DNA of 64,000 nt from Pseudomonas cichorii (GTDB lineage: Bacteria; Pseudomonadota; Gammaproteobacteria; Pseudomonadales; Pseudomonadaceae), in assembly GCF_003700275.1 (NCBI RefSeq), contig NZ_RBRE01000093.1, forward strand, positions 45,278 through 109,277. The letters run 5' to 3'. Both the position numbers and the translations under genes were made by a program. Of this stretch, positions 33,991 through 46,100 are shown in pieces. Position 1 is the stretch's first letter. Every line of letters starts with the position of its first letter. The notes below the pieces were generated by a model, which saw only the letters and a program-made list of their open reading frames with translations, was not told the origin of the DNA and did not search any database.

Positions 33991-34083
33991 TGTAGGGGCG
34001 GATTTATCCGCGATACGCCTGTAGATCCAAAGAAAATCTATCGCTCTCACGGGACTCTCGCGAATAAATTCTCTCCTACAAAT
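33991..34083. repeat. REPIN: two inverted REP sequences
   Basis: TGTAGGGGCGGATTTATCCGCG at the left and, inverted, CTCGCGAATAAATTCTCTCCTACA at the right match the Pseudomonas REP consensus TGTAGGAGCGAATTCATTCGCG in opposite directions about 40 bp apart. This doublet arrangement is the mobile REPIN unit moved by RAYT transposases encoded elsewhere. The right arm touches the end of yghU. Confidence 0.8.
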
Positions 34084-34909
34084 CAGACGCCTGATGCCGC
34101 TCTGGAACCTGATCCGCTTCATCGCCCCATGTGCGATTGACCTTCTTGCCGCGTATCACGGCTGGGCGTGCAGCGATCTCTTCGGTCCAGCGCAGCAGGT
34201 TCGGGTATTCATGCACGGACAGGAACTGCGCAGCCGAATACACCTGGTTCTGCACCAGCGCGCCGTACCATGGCCAGACTGCGATATCGGCAATGGTGTA
34301 GGTATCGCCGGCCAGATAGCGGCTTTCTCCAAGGCGACGGTCCAGCACATCGAGCTGACGTTTGGCCTCCATCGCGAAACGGTTGATGGCGTACTCGATC
34401 TTTTCCGGTGCATAGGCATAGAAATGCCCGAACCCGCCGCCCAGATACGGCGCTGCGCCCATCTGCCAGAACAGCCAGTTCAGGGTTTCCGTCCGGCCTG
34501 CGTGATCGCTGGGCAGGAAGCTGGAAAACTTCTCCGCCAGATACAGCAGGATCGACCCGGACTCGAACACCCGCACCGGCGTCTCCTGGCTGCGATCCAG
34601 CAGCGCAGGGATCTTGGAGTTGGGATTGACCCCGACAAAGCCGCTGGAGAACTGATCGCCTTCCGAAATCTTGATCAGCCAGGCGTCATACTCGGCACCG
34701 CTGTGCCCAAGTGCCAGCAACTCTTCCAGCAGAATGGTGACCTTCACCCCGTTGGGCGTGGCCAGCGAATACAACTGCAGCGGATGCTTGCCGACCGGCA
34801 ATTCCTTGTCGTGGGTGGGACCGGCAACCGGGCGGTTGATATTGGCGAAGGTGCCGCCGGATGACGCAGGCTGCCAGACTTTTGGAGGCGTATAAGAAGT
34901 ATTGCTCAT
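34076..34909 (-). CDS. yghU: Glutathione S-transferase/disulfide reductase YghU
   Basis: 277 residues closely resembling E. coli YghU along its length: FANINRPVAGPTHDKELPVG, PLQLYSLATPNGVKVTILLE, VFESGSILLYLAEKF, GGGFGHFYAYAPEKIEYAIN and the end ERHQASD. N-terminal thioredoxin-like GST domain binds glutathione, C-terminal helical domain follows at about residue 135. The family acts on glutathione disulfides and organic hydroperoxides. Lies 71 bp downstream of the EamA exporter start region on the same strand as that gene. Confidence 0.94.
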   Translation of the reverse strand: MSNTSYTPPKVWQPASSGGTFANINRPVAGPTHDKELPVGKHPLQLYSLATPNGVKVTILLEELLALGHSGAEYDAWLIKISEGDQFSSGFVGVNPNSKIPALLDRSQETPVRVFESGSILLYLAEKFSSFLPSDHAGRTETLNWLFWQMGAAPYLGGGFGHFYAYAPEKIEYAINRFAMEAKRQLDVLDRRLGESRYLAGDTYTIADIAVWPWYGALVQNQVYSAAQFLSVHEYPNLLRWTEEIAARPAVIRGKKVNRTWGDEADQVPERHQASDL

Positions 34910-34980
34910 GCGGGAACCTCGGAATGTTTGAGGACGATCGTTTCGACCGGTGACGCTGCCCGTTGTTCATGAATCATCGG

Positions 34981-35877
34981 TCAAGCCAGAGGACGGCTGC
35001 GGCCAGTGAACAAGGCGTTGCGGATGCGTTGCCCGTAAAGACCGACGGCCAGGCCCGACACGATAAGGCCCACGGCAACGATTTTCATCGGCGACAGGCT
35101 TTCATCGAAAATCATCACTGAGCCCAGAATCCCGAATATAGGCACCAACAGTGACAGCGGCGCAACGGTGGATACCGGGTATTGCTTGAGCAGCGAGTTC
35201 CAGACCCAATAGCCGAACAAGGTGTTGGGGTAAACCTGAAACAGGATCGATAGAACGGCACGGTGGTCGATCTGGTTGAACAGCGCAGAGTAGCCGCTGG
35301 TGCCGTTGACGATATAGTCGAGCAGGAAAAGCGGGATCGGCGAAAACGCGCTGGACCAGACCACAAAGGCAAATACCTGCGGGGTATTGGCCTTTTTAGT
35401 GATGATGTTCGTGACACTCCAGGCCGCCGCGCCCAGCAGTACCAGCATCAACCCGGCCGCAGTGACCGAGCCATCCGCAATAAAGATGATGCTCAACAGC
35501 CCGCACAGCGCAACGCCAATCCCTGCAAGCTGGTAGCGCGTGATGGTTTCCTTGAACACCCAGGCCCCCAGCAACATCGTGAAAAACGCACTGAACTGCA
35601 ACACCAGCGAAGCAATCCCCGCCGACAGCCCGGACTTGATCCCCAGATTGACGACACCCCAAAGACCTATGCCGAAAATCAACCCGTAACCGATGATGTA
35701 ACGCCACGCGACATCAGGTTTGGGAATGAAAAAGATCGCAGGCAGCGCACAGAGCGTAAAGCGCAGACCTGCAAGGATGAACGGATCAACTGAGGTCAGG
35801 CCAAGCTTGATGACCGAAAAATTGAGGCCCCAGATAGCGGTAATCAGGATCGCGAGGAACAGGTGGCGGAGTTTCAT
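34981..35877 (-). CDS. EamA-family exporter (O-acetylserine/cysteine exporter-like)
   Basis: 298 residues with ten transmembrane helices in two EamA repeats. N-terminal ITAIWGLNFSVIKLGL and LAGLRFTLCALPAIFF, plus VAPLSLLVPIFGILGS in the second half, closely resemble E. coli EamA (YdeD), which exports cysteine and O-acetylserine; other DMT cargos are possible. It is upstream of yghU on the same strand and may be co-transcribed with it, linking thiol export and glutathione chemistry. Its GGAG-type leader precedes ATG 35877. Confidence 0.85.
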   Translation of the reverse strand: MKLRHLFLAILITAIWGLNFSVIKLGLTSVDPFILAGLRFTLCALPAIFFIPKPDVAWRYIIGYGLIFGIGLWGVVNLGIKSGLSAGIASLVLQFSAFFTMLLGAWVFKETITRYQLAGIGVALCGLLSIIFIADGSVTAAGLMLVLLGAAAWSVTNIITKKANTPQVFAFVVWSSAFSPIPLFLLDYIVNGTSGYSALFNQIDHRAVLSILFQVYPNTLFGYWVWNSLLKQYPVSTVAPLSLLVPIFGILGSVMIFDESLSPMKIVAVGLIVSGLAVGLYGQRIRNALFTGRSRPLA

Positions 35878-36186
35878 TGAAGGAGACTTCCTGGTCGGGT
35901 GTGGCGTGCGAGTTATCTAGAACCGCAGGTTGAAGCACACGAACCTGTCCGGTTTCTTGTGGCCAGAAAGGTTTATGCCTGAAAAATGGGTTATTTGCCT
36001 GTTTTACGAACAAAAAACTTAACTTGCAGGATTGTATCGCCATCGTTACATTTGCTGGCTATGTGCCTTTTCGGTGCAGGAAACCCAAGTAGCGACGCTT
36101 GATCGACGATGGCGCAGACGTACGTCGGTCGCTTTTTGGAGCCCAACTGAAGGGCTGCGGTTGTAAGCGCAGGGAGCGGGTTACTA
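35878..36186. other. Divergent intergenic region with one inverted repeat
   Basis: 309 bp between divergent genes. CAGGTT-N10-AACCTG at 35926-35947 is a 6-bp dyad about 50 bp before the EamA gene start and could be its operator. A GGGAG just before 36187 serves the next plus-strand gene. I see no gene or RNA here. Confidence 0.4.
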
Positions 36187-36567
36187 ATGGATGAGTTCAG
36201 AATTTTTCTCGCAGGCCTGGATATCTATATTTATCTAGGGTTGTTGCTTTCAACTTTTATGGCTATCAAATATAAGCCACAACATGCGGCCTCTCTGTTT
36301 ATCTGGGGCTGCAGTGTTCCGCTTTCTGCTTTTTGCTATCTGGTCTGGGTTTATGGCATCGGTGGTAGCTGGAACTTCGTGACGTTCCTTATAGAAAACT
36401 TTGCGTTTTCACAGGCCGGGTGGCTTGGAGGCGCTTTGGCTTTTTTCGGGTGGCTGGTCAGCGCACGTTATTTGAAAAAAATCGGGCTGTGGATAGCCAG
36501 AGTGTCGGTTGTTTCGCATGGTTTGTTTTTGATGGTGATTTTTGTTTTTGAGCGCGATTTTTCATGA
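36187..36567 (+). CDS. Small inner-membrane protein, unknown
   Basis: 126 residues with four hydrophobic stretches (IYIYLGLLLSTFMAI, ASLFIWGCSVPLSAFCYLVW, GWLGGALAFFGWLV, VVSHGLFLMVIFVF). GGGAG precedes the ATG. No family recognised. Base composition is AT-richer than the core genes (runs such as TTTTTCGGG and TTTGTTTTTGATGG), which suggests acquisition with the next two genes. Position directly upstream of a lipoprotein and a giant exported protein makes an accessory or protective role conceivable. Confidence 0.65.
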   Translation: MDEFRIFLAGLDIYIYLGLLLSTFMAIKYKPQHAASLFIWGCSVPLSAFCYLVWVYGIGGSWNFVTFLIENFAFSQAGWLGGALAFFGWLVSARYLKKIGLWIARVSVVSHGLFLMVIFVFERDFS

Positions 36568-36624
36568 GCAATTTATCGTTGTTATGGACCGGGTTTGCTC
36601 ACCAATGGGAAGAAGGAGTCAAGT

Positions 36625-37125
36625 GTGTCTTTCATTAAAAATTTTTTCGCTCTCTTTTTGTCGGGTTTCCTTGTGGGTTGCTCAAGTCCGGTGTTGATAG
36701 TCAAGCCTGTCAATCTTTCTTTGGCCAATCAGAAAGTCTCTGCGCAGTTTCGCGTGGCTGAGCGTGGTGGCTATAGAGTTGCTCTGTTATTTGTGTGGAG
36801 TGAAAAAGCCTCCGATATCGATCATCAGAAAGCAGTATGGGGCGGCGGGCTTTATAACGAGGGCGGTGTTCCCATTCCTGTCCATTTGCGTGTTCTGAAA
36901 GATGGTCAGTTGTTTTTTGATGAGGTTTTAGTCACCACGGGCATTGACTCGGGGCAGGCATTTGAGTACGAGGGTAAATACAAGTCTACGCAGGTCAGAG
37001 ATATAAAGCATTTTGCTCTTCTCCCTGGGGATTACACGGTCGAAGTTTCGACGGTGGATAAAGTTGACGCATTCCGTGGTACGGAAGGGTACGTAGAGTT
37101 TTCTTACTACAGCCCCAAGATTTAG
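36625..37125 (+). CDS. Lipoprotein of unknown function upstream of the RTX protein
   Basis: 166 residues from GTG 36625, chosen for AAGGAG 7 nt upstream; an in-frame start at 36595 would spoil the signal. Lipobox FLVGC places the acylated Cys at residue 19, followed by SSP (outer-membrane sorting likely). The mature part is a predicted beta-sandwich (VNLSLANQKVSAQFRVAERG, DGQLFFDEVLVTTG, LLPGDYTVEVSTVD). It resembles DUF5625-type lipoproteins, without certainty. It ends 31 bp before the RTX gene, so co-transcription is likely. Confidence 0.7.
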   Translation: MSFIKNFFALFLSGFLVGCSSPVLIVKPVNLSLANQKVSAQFRVAERGGYRVALLFVWSEKASDIDHQKAVWGGGLYNEGGVPIPVHLRVLKDGQLFFDEVLVTTGIDSGQAFEYEGKYKSTQVRDIKHFALLPGDYTVEVSTVDKVDAFRGTEGYVEFSYYSPKI

Positions 37126-37156
37126 ATTTTTAAAATAGCGAAAGGACTCTAAGACG

Positions 37157-40100
37157 GTGGAAAAGAGCTACAGTGTTACTTACAAGGTTGCTGGTGTTGG
37201 TGCCGACTATGTTTACCAACAGGATAAAAGCGACCATAAAGCGGGCGATCTTCATGATTCGCCCGGTGGGCACATGTGGTACAGCGTAAGCGATGGCGTA
37301 GCCAGCAAGAGCTTCGGGTTCGCCTCGAGGCTTGATGAAATGTTCGGGCCTGGTCAAGTCGTCATGGATGATGACAGCGCGTACCAGGAAACTCTTTATG
37401 AGGTTACCGTCAAGCTGACAGAGTCGCAGTACACGGCCCTGATGAATTTTTCCAGTAATCCGCCAGCAGGTGGTTTCGATTCAGCGACATACAATCTGTT
37501 GACTAACAGCTGTGTTGATTTCGTATACGCCTCGTTGAAAGTCCTTGGCTACAACCCGAACGATGAACAGGGTGACCTTTTTCCAGGTAACAATCTGGAC
37601 AATATCGAAGCGCTTTTAAATGGTTTTGGCGCAGAAATAATCCGTGGAGACATGGCGCGAGGCGGAGTTGTATATGACGGCAGTCAGAGCAGCTTGTGGC
37701 TGAATTCCAGTGACCTAAGCGGCGGTATGGCAAACAATGATTTCTCATTGAATACCGATCTTGCATCTGGGATCAAATACAAGGAATCCGTTGATCACGA
37801 TGCCGCAGCCGCTGAAGTTGCTCAGGGCCTGATCAACAGTGGTGGCGGCTGGAACCTGAGTTACGACGCCAACAAGCTCAATCTGAATCAGTATCAAGGC
37901 AACTGGATCAACAATACGTTTACCAACGCAGCAACGCAGATTCTGGCGGACGGTTATCGCCCGGGTAATGTCAACACCGTCAAGGACGTATTTGATTTCA
38001 GTCTGCGTAACTCAACCCAAGGTATGACCTATGGCAGTACTTTGGCCGCACTTTTGAACTCGGGCGATGCAAGTGCCCGCGTGACGTTACCGACGGATCC
38101 GCTGGTGTTGGACCTGAATGGTGATGGCGTAAGGTTGACGGATTACCTCGGTGCACCGGTACTGTTTGATGCCGACAACGATGGCGGCAGCCTGGAAGAA
38201 ACGGGTTGGGTAAGCCCTGAAGACGGCATCGTTGTTGTAGACGCCAACGCCAATGGCAAGATCGACAATATCAGCGAAACACTTTCCGAGTATTTCGGTG
38301 GGGTAGCGGGCAAAGACGGCAATGCCGGAGAAAAACGTTTCTCGAACGGATTTACTGCCTTGGCGAGCCTGGACAGTAACGCTGACGGTGTTTTCGATAA
38401 CCGTGATGATGCCTGGTCGAGTGTCAAAGTCTGGGTCGACGCCAACCACGATGGAAAGAGCTGGGATGATGCCAATGGTAATGGCTCAGTGGACGCCAAT
38501 GAAAAGAGCGAACTGAAGTCATTTGCAGAGCTGGGTATTACCCGGATCAACTTGAACAGTGTGGCTCAAAGCGGCGAAGTGCGTGACGGTAACGAAGTTC
38601 TCGCACGAGGAACCTTTGTTCAGAACGGCGTGAGCAAGGAAGCCATTGCCGCCAACTTTCTGGCCAACCCCAATGGTCATGTCTTTACCGCAAACGGCAC
38701 AGGCACTGTGATCTCTACGCAGGGTGGAGGTAACGTCTCTCCTGTGAGTGGTTATGCCTCTTCTTCCACAACGGGTGAACACATCGATGTGGCATCGAAG
38801 GGCGTAACCAATGCGACTGGCGGCTCGGGCAATGATGTGTTGCAAGGCGATGCCCAGACCAACTGGCTGGCCGGTGGCCAAGGTAGCGATACGTTCTATG
38901 GTGGGGCCGGAGACGATGTTCTACTGATCGATGGCGACGACCTGTCCGAGAATATCCATGGAGGAGATGGCACCGATATCGTTCAGGTTCTGGGCGATAA
39001 AGGTGTTTATCTGAATCTGGCAGATGCCGGTGTGGAGATTGCCCAGGGCGGTCGTGGCAATGACACCTTCATCGGCGGCGGGTCCAGCACGGTTTATATG
39101 CGCGGCGGCGACGGCGATGATGTACTCATCGGTGGGTACGCCAATGATGCGTTGTCGGGTGAGGATGGTAACGACGTCATTCTGGGTGGAGCCGGCAACG
39201 ATGTATTGCGCGGGCATCGTGGCAACGACCGAATTCAAGGCGGCCAGGGCAACGACCTCATCGACGGCGGTCAGGATGACGACAACCTCAAAGGCGGCGC
39301 CGGTGACGATGTGCTGATCGGCGGTGCGGGTGATGACGTGATCGATGGCGGAGACGGCCTGGACGTCGTCGAGCTGTCTGGCGACTTTGCCGACTACCGT
39401 CTGACACGAACGGCAGAAGGCGTCTGGATCAGCGACACCGTGGCCGGTCGCGATGGTACCGATTTCCTGCAGAACGTCGAAAAGGTCAACTTCAGAAACC
39501 TCAAGCTGGTAGAGATTCCGAGCGCTACCAGCGAAGGCATCGAGAACCCGCTGCTGGTCAAGGATGTCCTGAGCAACGACAAGGCCGGTGCCGCTTTTGA
39601 GCGCAGCAGTGCGCATCTGATCGGCAAGGAGCAACTGCTGCAGAACGACATCGACTGGCAACATGATGCGCTGCACATCACCGGCCTGTTCGATGTCGTG
39701 GGCGGCACGGCAAGTGTGACTCAGGCGGGCGATGTGCTGTTTACGCCGGATGCAACCTTTACCGGCATCATGGGCTTCAAATACACCGTCGCCGATGCCA
39801 AGGGCAATGAAGCCGGTACGGTCGTCAACATGGGCACCGGCGAAAGCGCGACGATGCGCGCCGCGGTTTATCTCAAGACTACCGATCTGCCTGACGACCC
39901 GCTGGTGACCGATCAGTGGTATCTGTCCCAGGCCAATATTCTTCCGGTCTGGAAGGATTACACCGGTAAAGGCGTCAGGATTGCCCAGATCGAAACCACC
40001 AGCCCTTTCGGTACGACCAAGGAAATTCTCGATTACCGTCATGCCGACCTGAAAGACAACATCGACAAGAACTGGCTGGCCAATGCCACGCCGGGGCAGA

Positions 40101-43100
40101 TGGCGGGCGAAGGCAGCGGCGGGGTGTTCAGCGATCACGCCACGCTGGTGGCCGGGGTGATGGTCGCCTCCCGCAATGGCGAAGGCAGTGTGGGTGTGGC
40201 TTATGACGCCACGATTGCCGGTTACTGGGTCAATAAAGACGACTTCAGCACCATGTCCCGCATGCATGAATATGACGTGGTGAACAACAGTTGGGGAAGT
40301 AGCATTCCTTTCGACCTGAAGTTTTCCCCGGCTCAACTGGGATTGATGCCGACGCCGCATTTCAAGGCCTTGCAAGAGGGCCGCGATGGCCTGGGGACCG
40401 TGATTGTCACGGCTGGCGGCAACGACCGGCAGCAAGGCGGCAATGCCAACTACTCGAACGTTTCCAACAGCCGCAGCAGCATCGTGGTTGGCGCAATCAA
40501 TGCCAGCACTGACCTGGGCGCATTGCAGTTCGGTGGGCAGCCGTTCTCCAGCCCGGGTGCGAGCATTCTGGTCAGTGCGCCTGGCTCGAACGTGACCTCC
40601 ACTTCGCGTCTGGTGCAGAACGACAATGGCTCCACGTTTGGTGCCGATACCAGTGTTTCGCAGGGCACCAGCTTTGCTGCGCCGATTGTCTCCGGCATCG
40701 TCGCGCTGATGCTCGAAGCCAACCCTGAGCTGGGCTATCGCGACGTCCAGCAGATCCTGGCGCTTTCAGCACGCAAGGTAGCCGACCCTGCAACGTCCTG
40801 GCAGGACAACGGCAGCCAGAACTGGAACGGCGGCGGCATGCACGTCAGCCACGACTATGGTTATGGCGAAGTCGATGCCCGCGCGGCGGTGCGTCTGGCC
40901 GAAACCTGGAATACCCAGCAAACCTTCGGCAATGAATTCAGCCTGACCCAGCCTTTGGACTCGGGCACGCTGAACCGCGCCATCACCGATGGACAAGGTG
41001 CAGGGATCAGCCATTCGCTGGCCCTGGGTAATGTCGATATCGCTATCGAGCATGTTGAAGTCAAAGTCAGCCTGACGCATTCCAGGCCGGGTGATCTGAT
41101 CCTCAAACTGATCTCGCCGTCCGGTACTGAATCCATCCTGATGAACCGCCCGGGCAAGGCGCCTGGCAGCGCGGCGAGTGATCGTGGCAATGCCGACTTT
41201 GCTGGCGCATCAACCCTGAACTACGTTTTCGACACCGCACTGCTGCGCGGCGAGAAGGCTCAGGGCAACTGGACGCTGCAAGTCATCGATACGGTGACCG
41301 GCGACACCGGCACGCTCAATAGCTGGAGCATGAACGTGTACGGTCAGGGCAGCACGTCCGACGACCAGTACATCTACACCAATGAATACGCGCAGTTGGC
41401 CGCTGCAGGTGGACGCAATGTGCTCAATGACACCGATGGCGGCGTAGACACGATCAACGCCGCGGCGATTGCCAGCGCCAGCGTTATCGACCTTTCCAAA
41501 GGCCAGGCGACCCTGGCCGGAGCCCGGTTGACCATTAGCAATCCAGGCCAGATCGAAAATCTGATCGGCGGTGAGTTTGGCGACACGCTGACCGGCAACG
41601 CGGCGGATAACCATCTCTCGGGTGGGCGCGGCGATGATCTGCTGTCGGGCGGTGCCGGTGTCGATACGCTGATCGCCGGGCAGGGCAATGACACCCTGAG
41701 CGGCGGCGCCGATACCGACTACTTTGTGATCGACAAGAACGCGGGCGACGTTGATACCCTGACCGACTTTGTCATCGGCACCGACCGCATCGTCCTGTCC
41801 GGCTTCGGTCCGGATGTGTATTCCACGATGGGCATCATCCAGCAAGGCGCGGACACCCGCTTGACGCTGGGTGACGGGCAAGCCCTGTTGCTGAAAAACG
41901 TTCAGTCTCAGGGCCTGACGCTGAGCAGTTTCGTGCACGTGCCGGATGGCGTGAGCCTGAGCCAGCTGGAGCGTTATTCCGGCTTCGGTTTCGGGCTCGA
42001 CGGCACGGTGACCGAACGAATCCTGCCGGACACCAGCAATGGCTTCCTCTACTGGACCAACGATGGCGGCGAACGCGTCTTCGGTGGAACGGGAGCCGAC
42101 GTGATCTCCGGCGGTATGGGTGACGATGTGCTGGTTGGCGAAAGCTCTACGGCTTCCACTGTCGGCGGCAACGACACCTTGAACGGTGGCGAAGGCAACG
42201 ATGTGGTGCGCGGTGGTGCTGGCGATGACGTGCTGTACGGCGGTGCCGGGCTGGATTACCTCGGAGGCGATGCCGGTAACGATGTGATCTACCTTGAGGG
42301 CGATCACGGCATTGCTGACCACGCGAGCACCACGTTGCTGGCTCCGAACATCAACCTGGGCGGTGCAGCTACGCACACGGGTGCCTCGGTGGCAGGCGGT
42401 GCCGGGAATGATCGTTTTGTCGTGGTCGAAGACCTGCGGGCGAGCGCTTCGCAGGGCATCATGGCCAACCTGATCGACGATTTCGAGGTGGCCAATCCGG
42501 CCGAGAAAATTGACCTTTCCCAAATTCGTGCGGTGAGCAGCTTTGCCGAATTGAACTTCAGTTCCGTGACGGTGGATGGCGAGCAATACCTGCGAGTCTG
42601 GCTGGGTGCGATGGCCAGCGGCAGCCAGTACCTGACCCTCAAAGGCGTCACTGCCAATCAATTGTCCGCCGCCAATTTCATTTTTGGTCAGGGCGCTGCG
42701 CAACCCAAAGTGCTGCTCAGCGGTACTGCTGCCAACGATCTGCTGATCGGCGATGCGGGTGGCAATACCCTCGATGGCGGTGCCGGTGCGGATACTCTGG
42801 AAGGTCGTACAGGTGATGACACCTACATCGTCGACAACGCCGGTGATGTGATCAAGGAAGTGGTGGGCGGTGGCTATGATCTGGTCAAGTCCAGCGTCAG
42901 CCATACCCTGGCCAATGAAGTCGAATCCCTGCAACTGCTGGGCAATGCGGCGATCAACGGCACCGGCAATGGTTTGGCCAACCGCTTGGTGGGTAACAGC
43001 GCCGACAACGTGCTGGACGGTGCCGGTGGCTCCGATGTATTGATCGGCGGCCTGGGCAACGATACCTATGTGGTTGATGATGGCTCCGACCGCATCGTCG

Positions 43101-46100
43101 AATCGCAAGGCGAAGGCACCGATACGGTCAACGCCTCGGTTTCCTTCACGTTAGCCAGTAACCTGGAAAACCTGAACCTGACCGGCACTGCCAACATCAA
43201 TGCCACGGGCAACAGCGTCGACAATATCCTGCGCGGCAATATCGCCGATAACCGCCTCGACGGAGCGCAAGGCGCCGACCTGATGATCGGCGGGCTGGGC
43301 AATGACACCTACTTCGTCGACAACCTCGGCGATGTCGTCATCGAAGATGCCGATGCAGGCAGCGACAAGGTCATTTCCACGATCGACTACAGCCTGGCGG
43401 CGAATGTCGAGATCCTGAGTCTGTCCGGTTCGGCCTTGAATGCCACGGGTAACGCGCAGGCCAACGAACTGTTCGGCAACGAACACAACAACCGCCTGTA
43501 CGGCAGTGCTGGCGATGACTTCCTGCAAGGCGGCAAAGGCAATGACCGCTACGTGTTCGGCGTCGGCCATGGCCAGGACTCGATCAATGAAAGCCTGGAT
43601 GCCAGCGGTGGCGTGGACAGCATCGTGTTTGAAGCGGGCATCAATGAACGCGACGTTGCAGTCGATCACTCGGCGCAAGGCATGGTGCTGCGCCTGAACG
43701 ATGGCCAGCAGATCATCTCAGGCTGGACCGCTGACCGCGGGCATAGCATCGAGCGCATCGAGTTTGCCAACGGCACCGTCTGGAACACCGCAACAATGGC
43801 GACCCAGGCCAACCGCGCACCGACCCTGACGCAGGAGATTGCCGACCAGAACGTGGCAGAAGACAGCGGCTTCGTCCTGACCCTGGCAGCCAACGCCTTT
43901 GTCGATGCGGACAGCGGCGACTCCCTGAAACTGAACGCAACCCTGGCCGATGGCAAACCTCTGCCCGCGTGGCTGAGTTTTGATGCCAGCAGCCGTACCT
44001 TCCGTGGCACGCCCGATAACAGCGCGGTGGGTAACCTGTCGATTCGCGTCACGGCAACCGACAAGGCCGGTCTGTCCATCAGCGACAGCTTTGAGGTCAA
44101 GATCAGCAATACCAACGACGCGCCGACCCTGACCAGGGCCGTTGTCGATCAGGCCGCAACGGCAGGCACTCTCCTGAGCTTCGCGCTACCGGCAAGCACT
44201 TTCACCGACGTGGACGTTGCGGATACCTTGAGCATTACCGCTCAATTGGCCGATGGTCAGGCGCTTCCGGCGTGGCTGAAATTCGATGCGGCCACCCGGA
44301 CTTTCAGCGGTACGCCCGCAAGCCTGGGAACCGTTTCGGTCAAGGTTTCGGCCACGGATCTTGCTGGCGCAGTGGTCAACGATGTGTTCGATATCGTAGT
44401 AGACGCACAAACCGGATTGTTCACTGGCACCCAAAGCGGCGATTACCTCAATGGCGATGCGCTGGCCAACACCATCAATGGGCTGGGCGGTGACGACACC
44501 CTTTATGGCCGGGCTGGCAACGACGTATTGAACGGCGGCGATGGCGCCGACTGGCTGTACGGCGGTGATGGCAATGACATTCTCGATGGTGGCGCGGGCA
44601 ATGACAGATTGTCGGGTGATGCGGGCAATGACACGTATCGCTTCTACCGCGGCATGGGGCAGGACACGATCAACGAGTTCGACTCGACCACAGGTAATGT
44701 CGACACCATCAAGGTTGCAGCAGGCATCGCTCCCGGCGATGTCAGCGTCAAGCGTGACAGGACCGATATCATCCTTTCCATCAACGGCACCAGTGACTGG
44801 ATGAAGATCTACGACTACACCAGTTCCAGTTATCAGGTGGAGCGCGTCGAGTTCGCCGATGGAACCGTCTGGTCCGTGGCTGACCTCAAGCGCCTGTCGC
44901 TGGTCGTGGCCAGCGAAGCCGCTGACACAATCTACGGCGACGAGACGGGCGAACGCCTCGACGGGCTTGGCGGCAATGACCAGTTGTACGGTCAGGCCGG
45001 CAACGATGTGCTCATCGGTGGCGCTGGCAATGACATGCTCGATGGCGGCATGGGCATTGATACGCTGGATGGTGGGGCGGGCAACGACACCCTGTATGGT
45101 GGCTCGGGCAACGATATCTATCTGTTCCAGCGTGGGGGTGGCCAGGACCAGATCAATGATCGCGACTGGACGTCCGGCAACCTCGATGTGATCAGGCTGG
45201 CGCAAGGCATCAGTCCGAGCGACATCAAGGCTTCGCGCGTGGGCGACAACCTCGAACTGGCGATCATCGGTACATCGGACAGAATCACCGTTCGCGACTG
45301 GTTCTACTCCACCGATTCGCAGATCGAGCAGGTGCAATTCGCGGACGGCACAGTCTGGGATGTGACCGCCCTCAAGGCCATGGTCAAAGGTGTGGCGAGC
45401 GAGGGCAACGATGTCCTGCAAGGTGAAGAGTCCATCGCCGACGTCCTCGACGGGTTGGGCGGTGACGACACGCTCTACGGGGTTTCGGGCAACGACACCC
45501 TCAATGGCGGCGCTGGCAACGACAAACTCTATGGCGGAGCCGGAGCAGACATTCTCGATGGCGGTGCCGGTGATGACAGCCTGTATGGCGATGCAGGCAA
45601 CGACACCTACCTGTTCTATCGCGGCGCCGGGCAGGACTGGATAAGCGACTACGACAACTCGGCCGGCAACCTGGACGTGATCAAACTTGCCGAAGGCCTC
45701 AAGCCAGCCGACATCCAGCTCAGCCGTAGTCTGAACGATCTGTACATCGGTATCGCCGGAACCAATGACAGGCTGACGGTTTCCGGATGGTTCTCCAATA
45801 CCGCGAACCTGATCGAACAGATCCAGTTCGCCGACGGAACTACCTGGAATGCCAGCACCATCAAGACAATGAGCAACGGCACGGCCTCTCAAGGCAACGA
45901 TGCAGTGTACGGCGACGATGTTCTTGATGACGTGATAAACGGCTTTGGCGGCAACGACAAACTGTATGGTCTGGGCGGCAACGACACCCTGTTGGGTGGT
46001 GCTGGCGACGATGAACTGAACGGTGACGCAGGCAACGACATTCTGTTGGCCGGTGCCGGAAATGATGTCGTGTACGGTGGATACGGGGCGGACACCTTGA

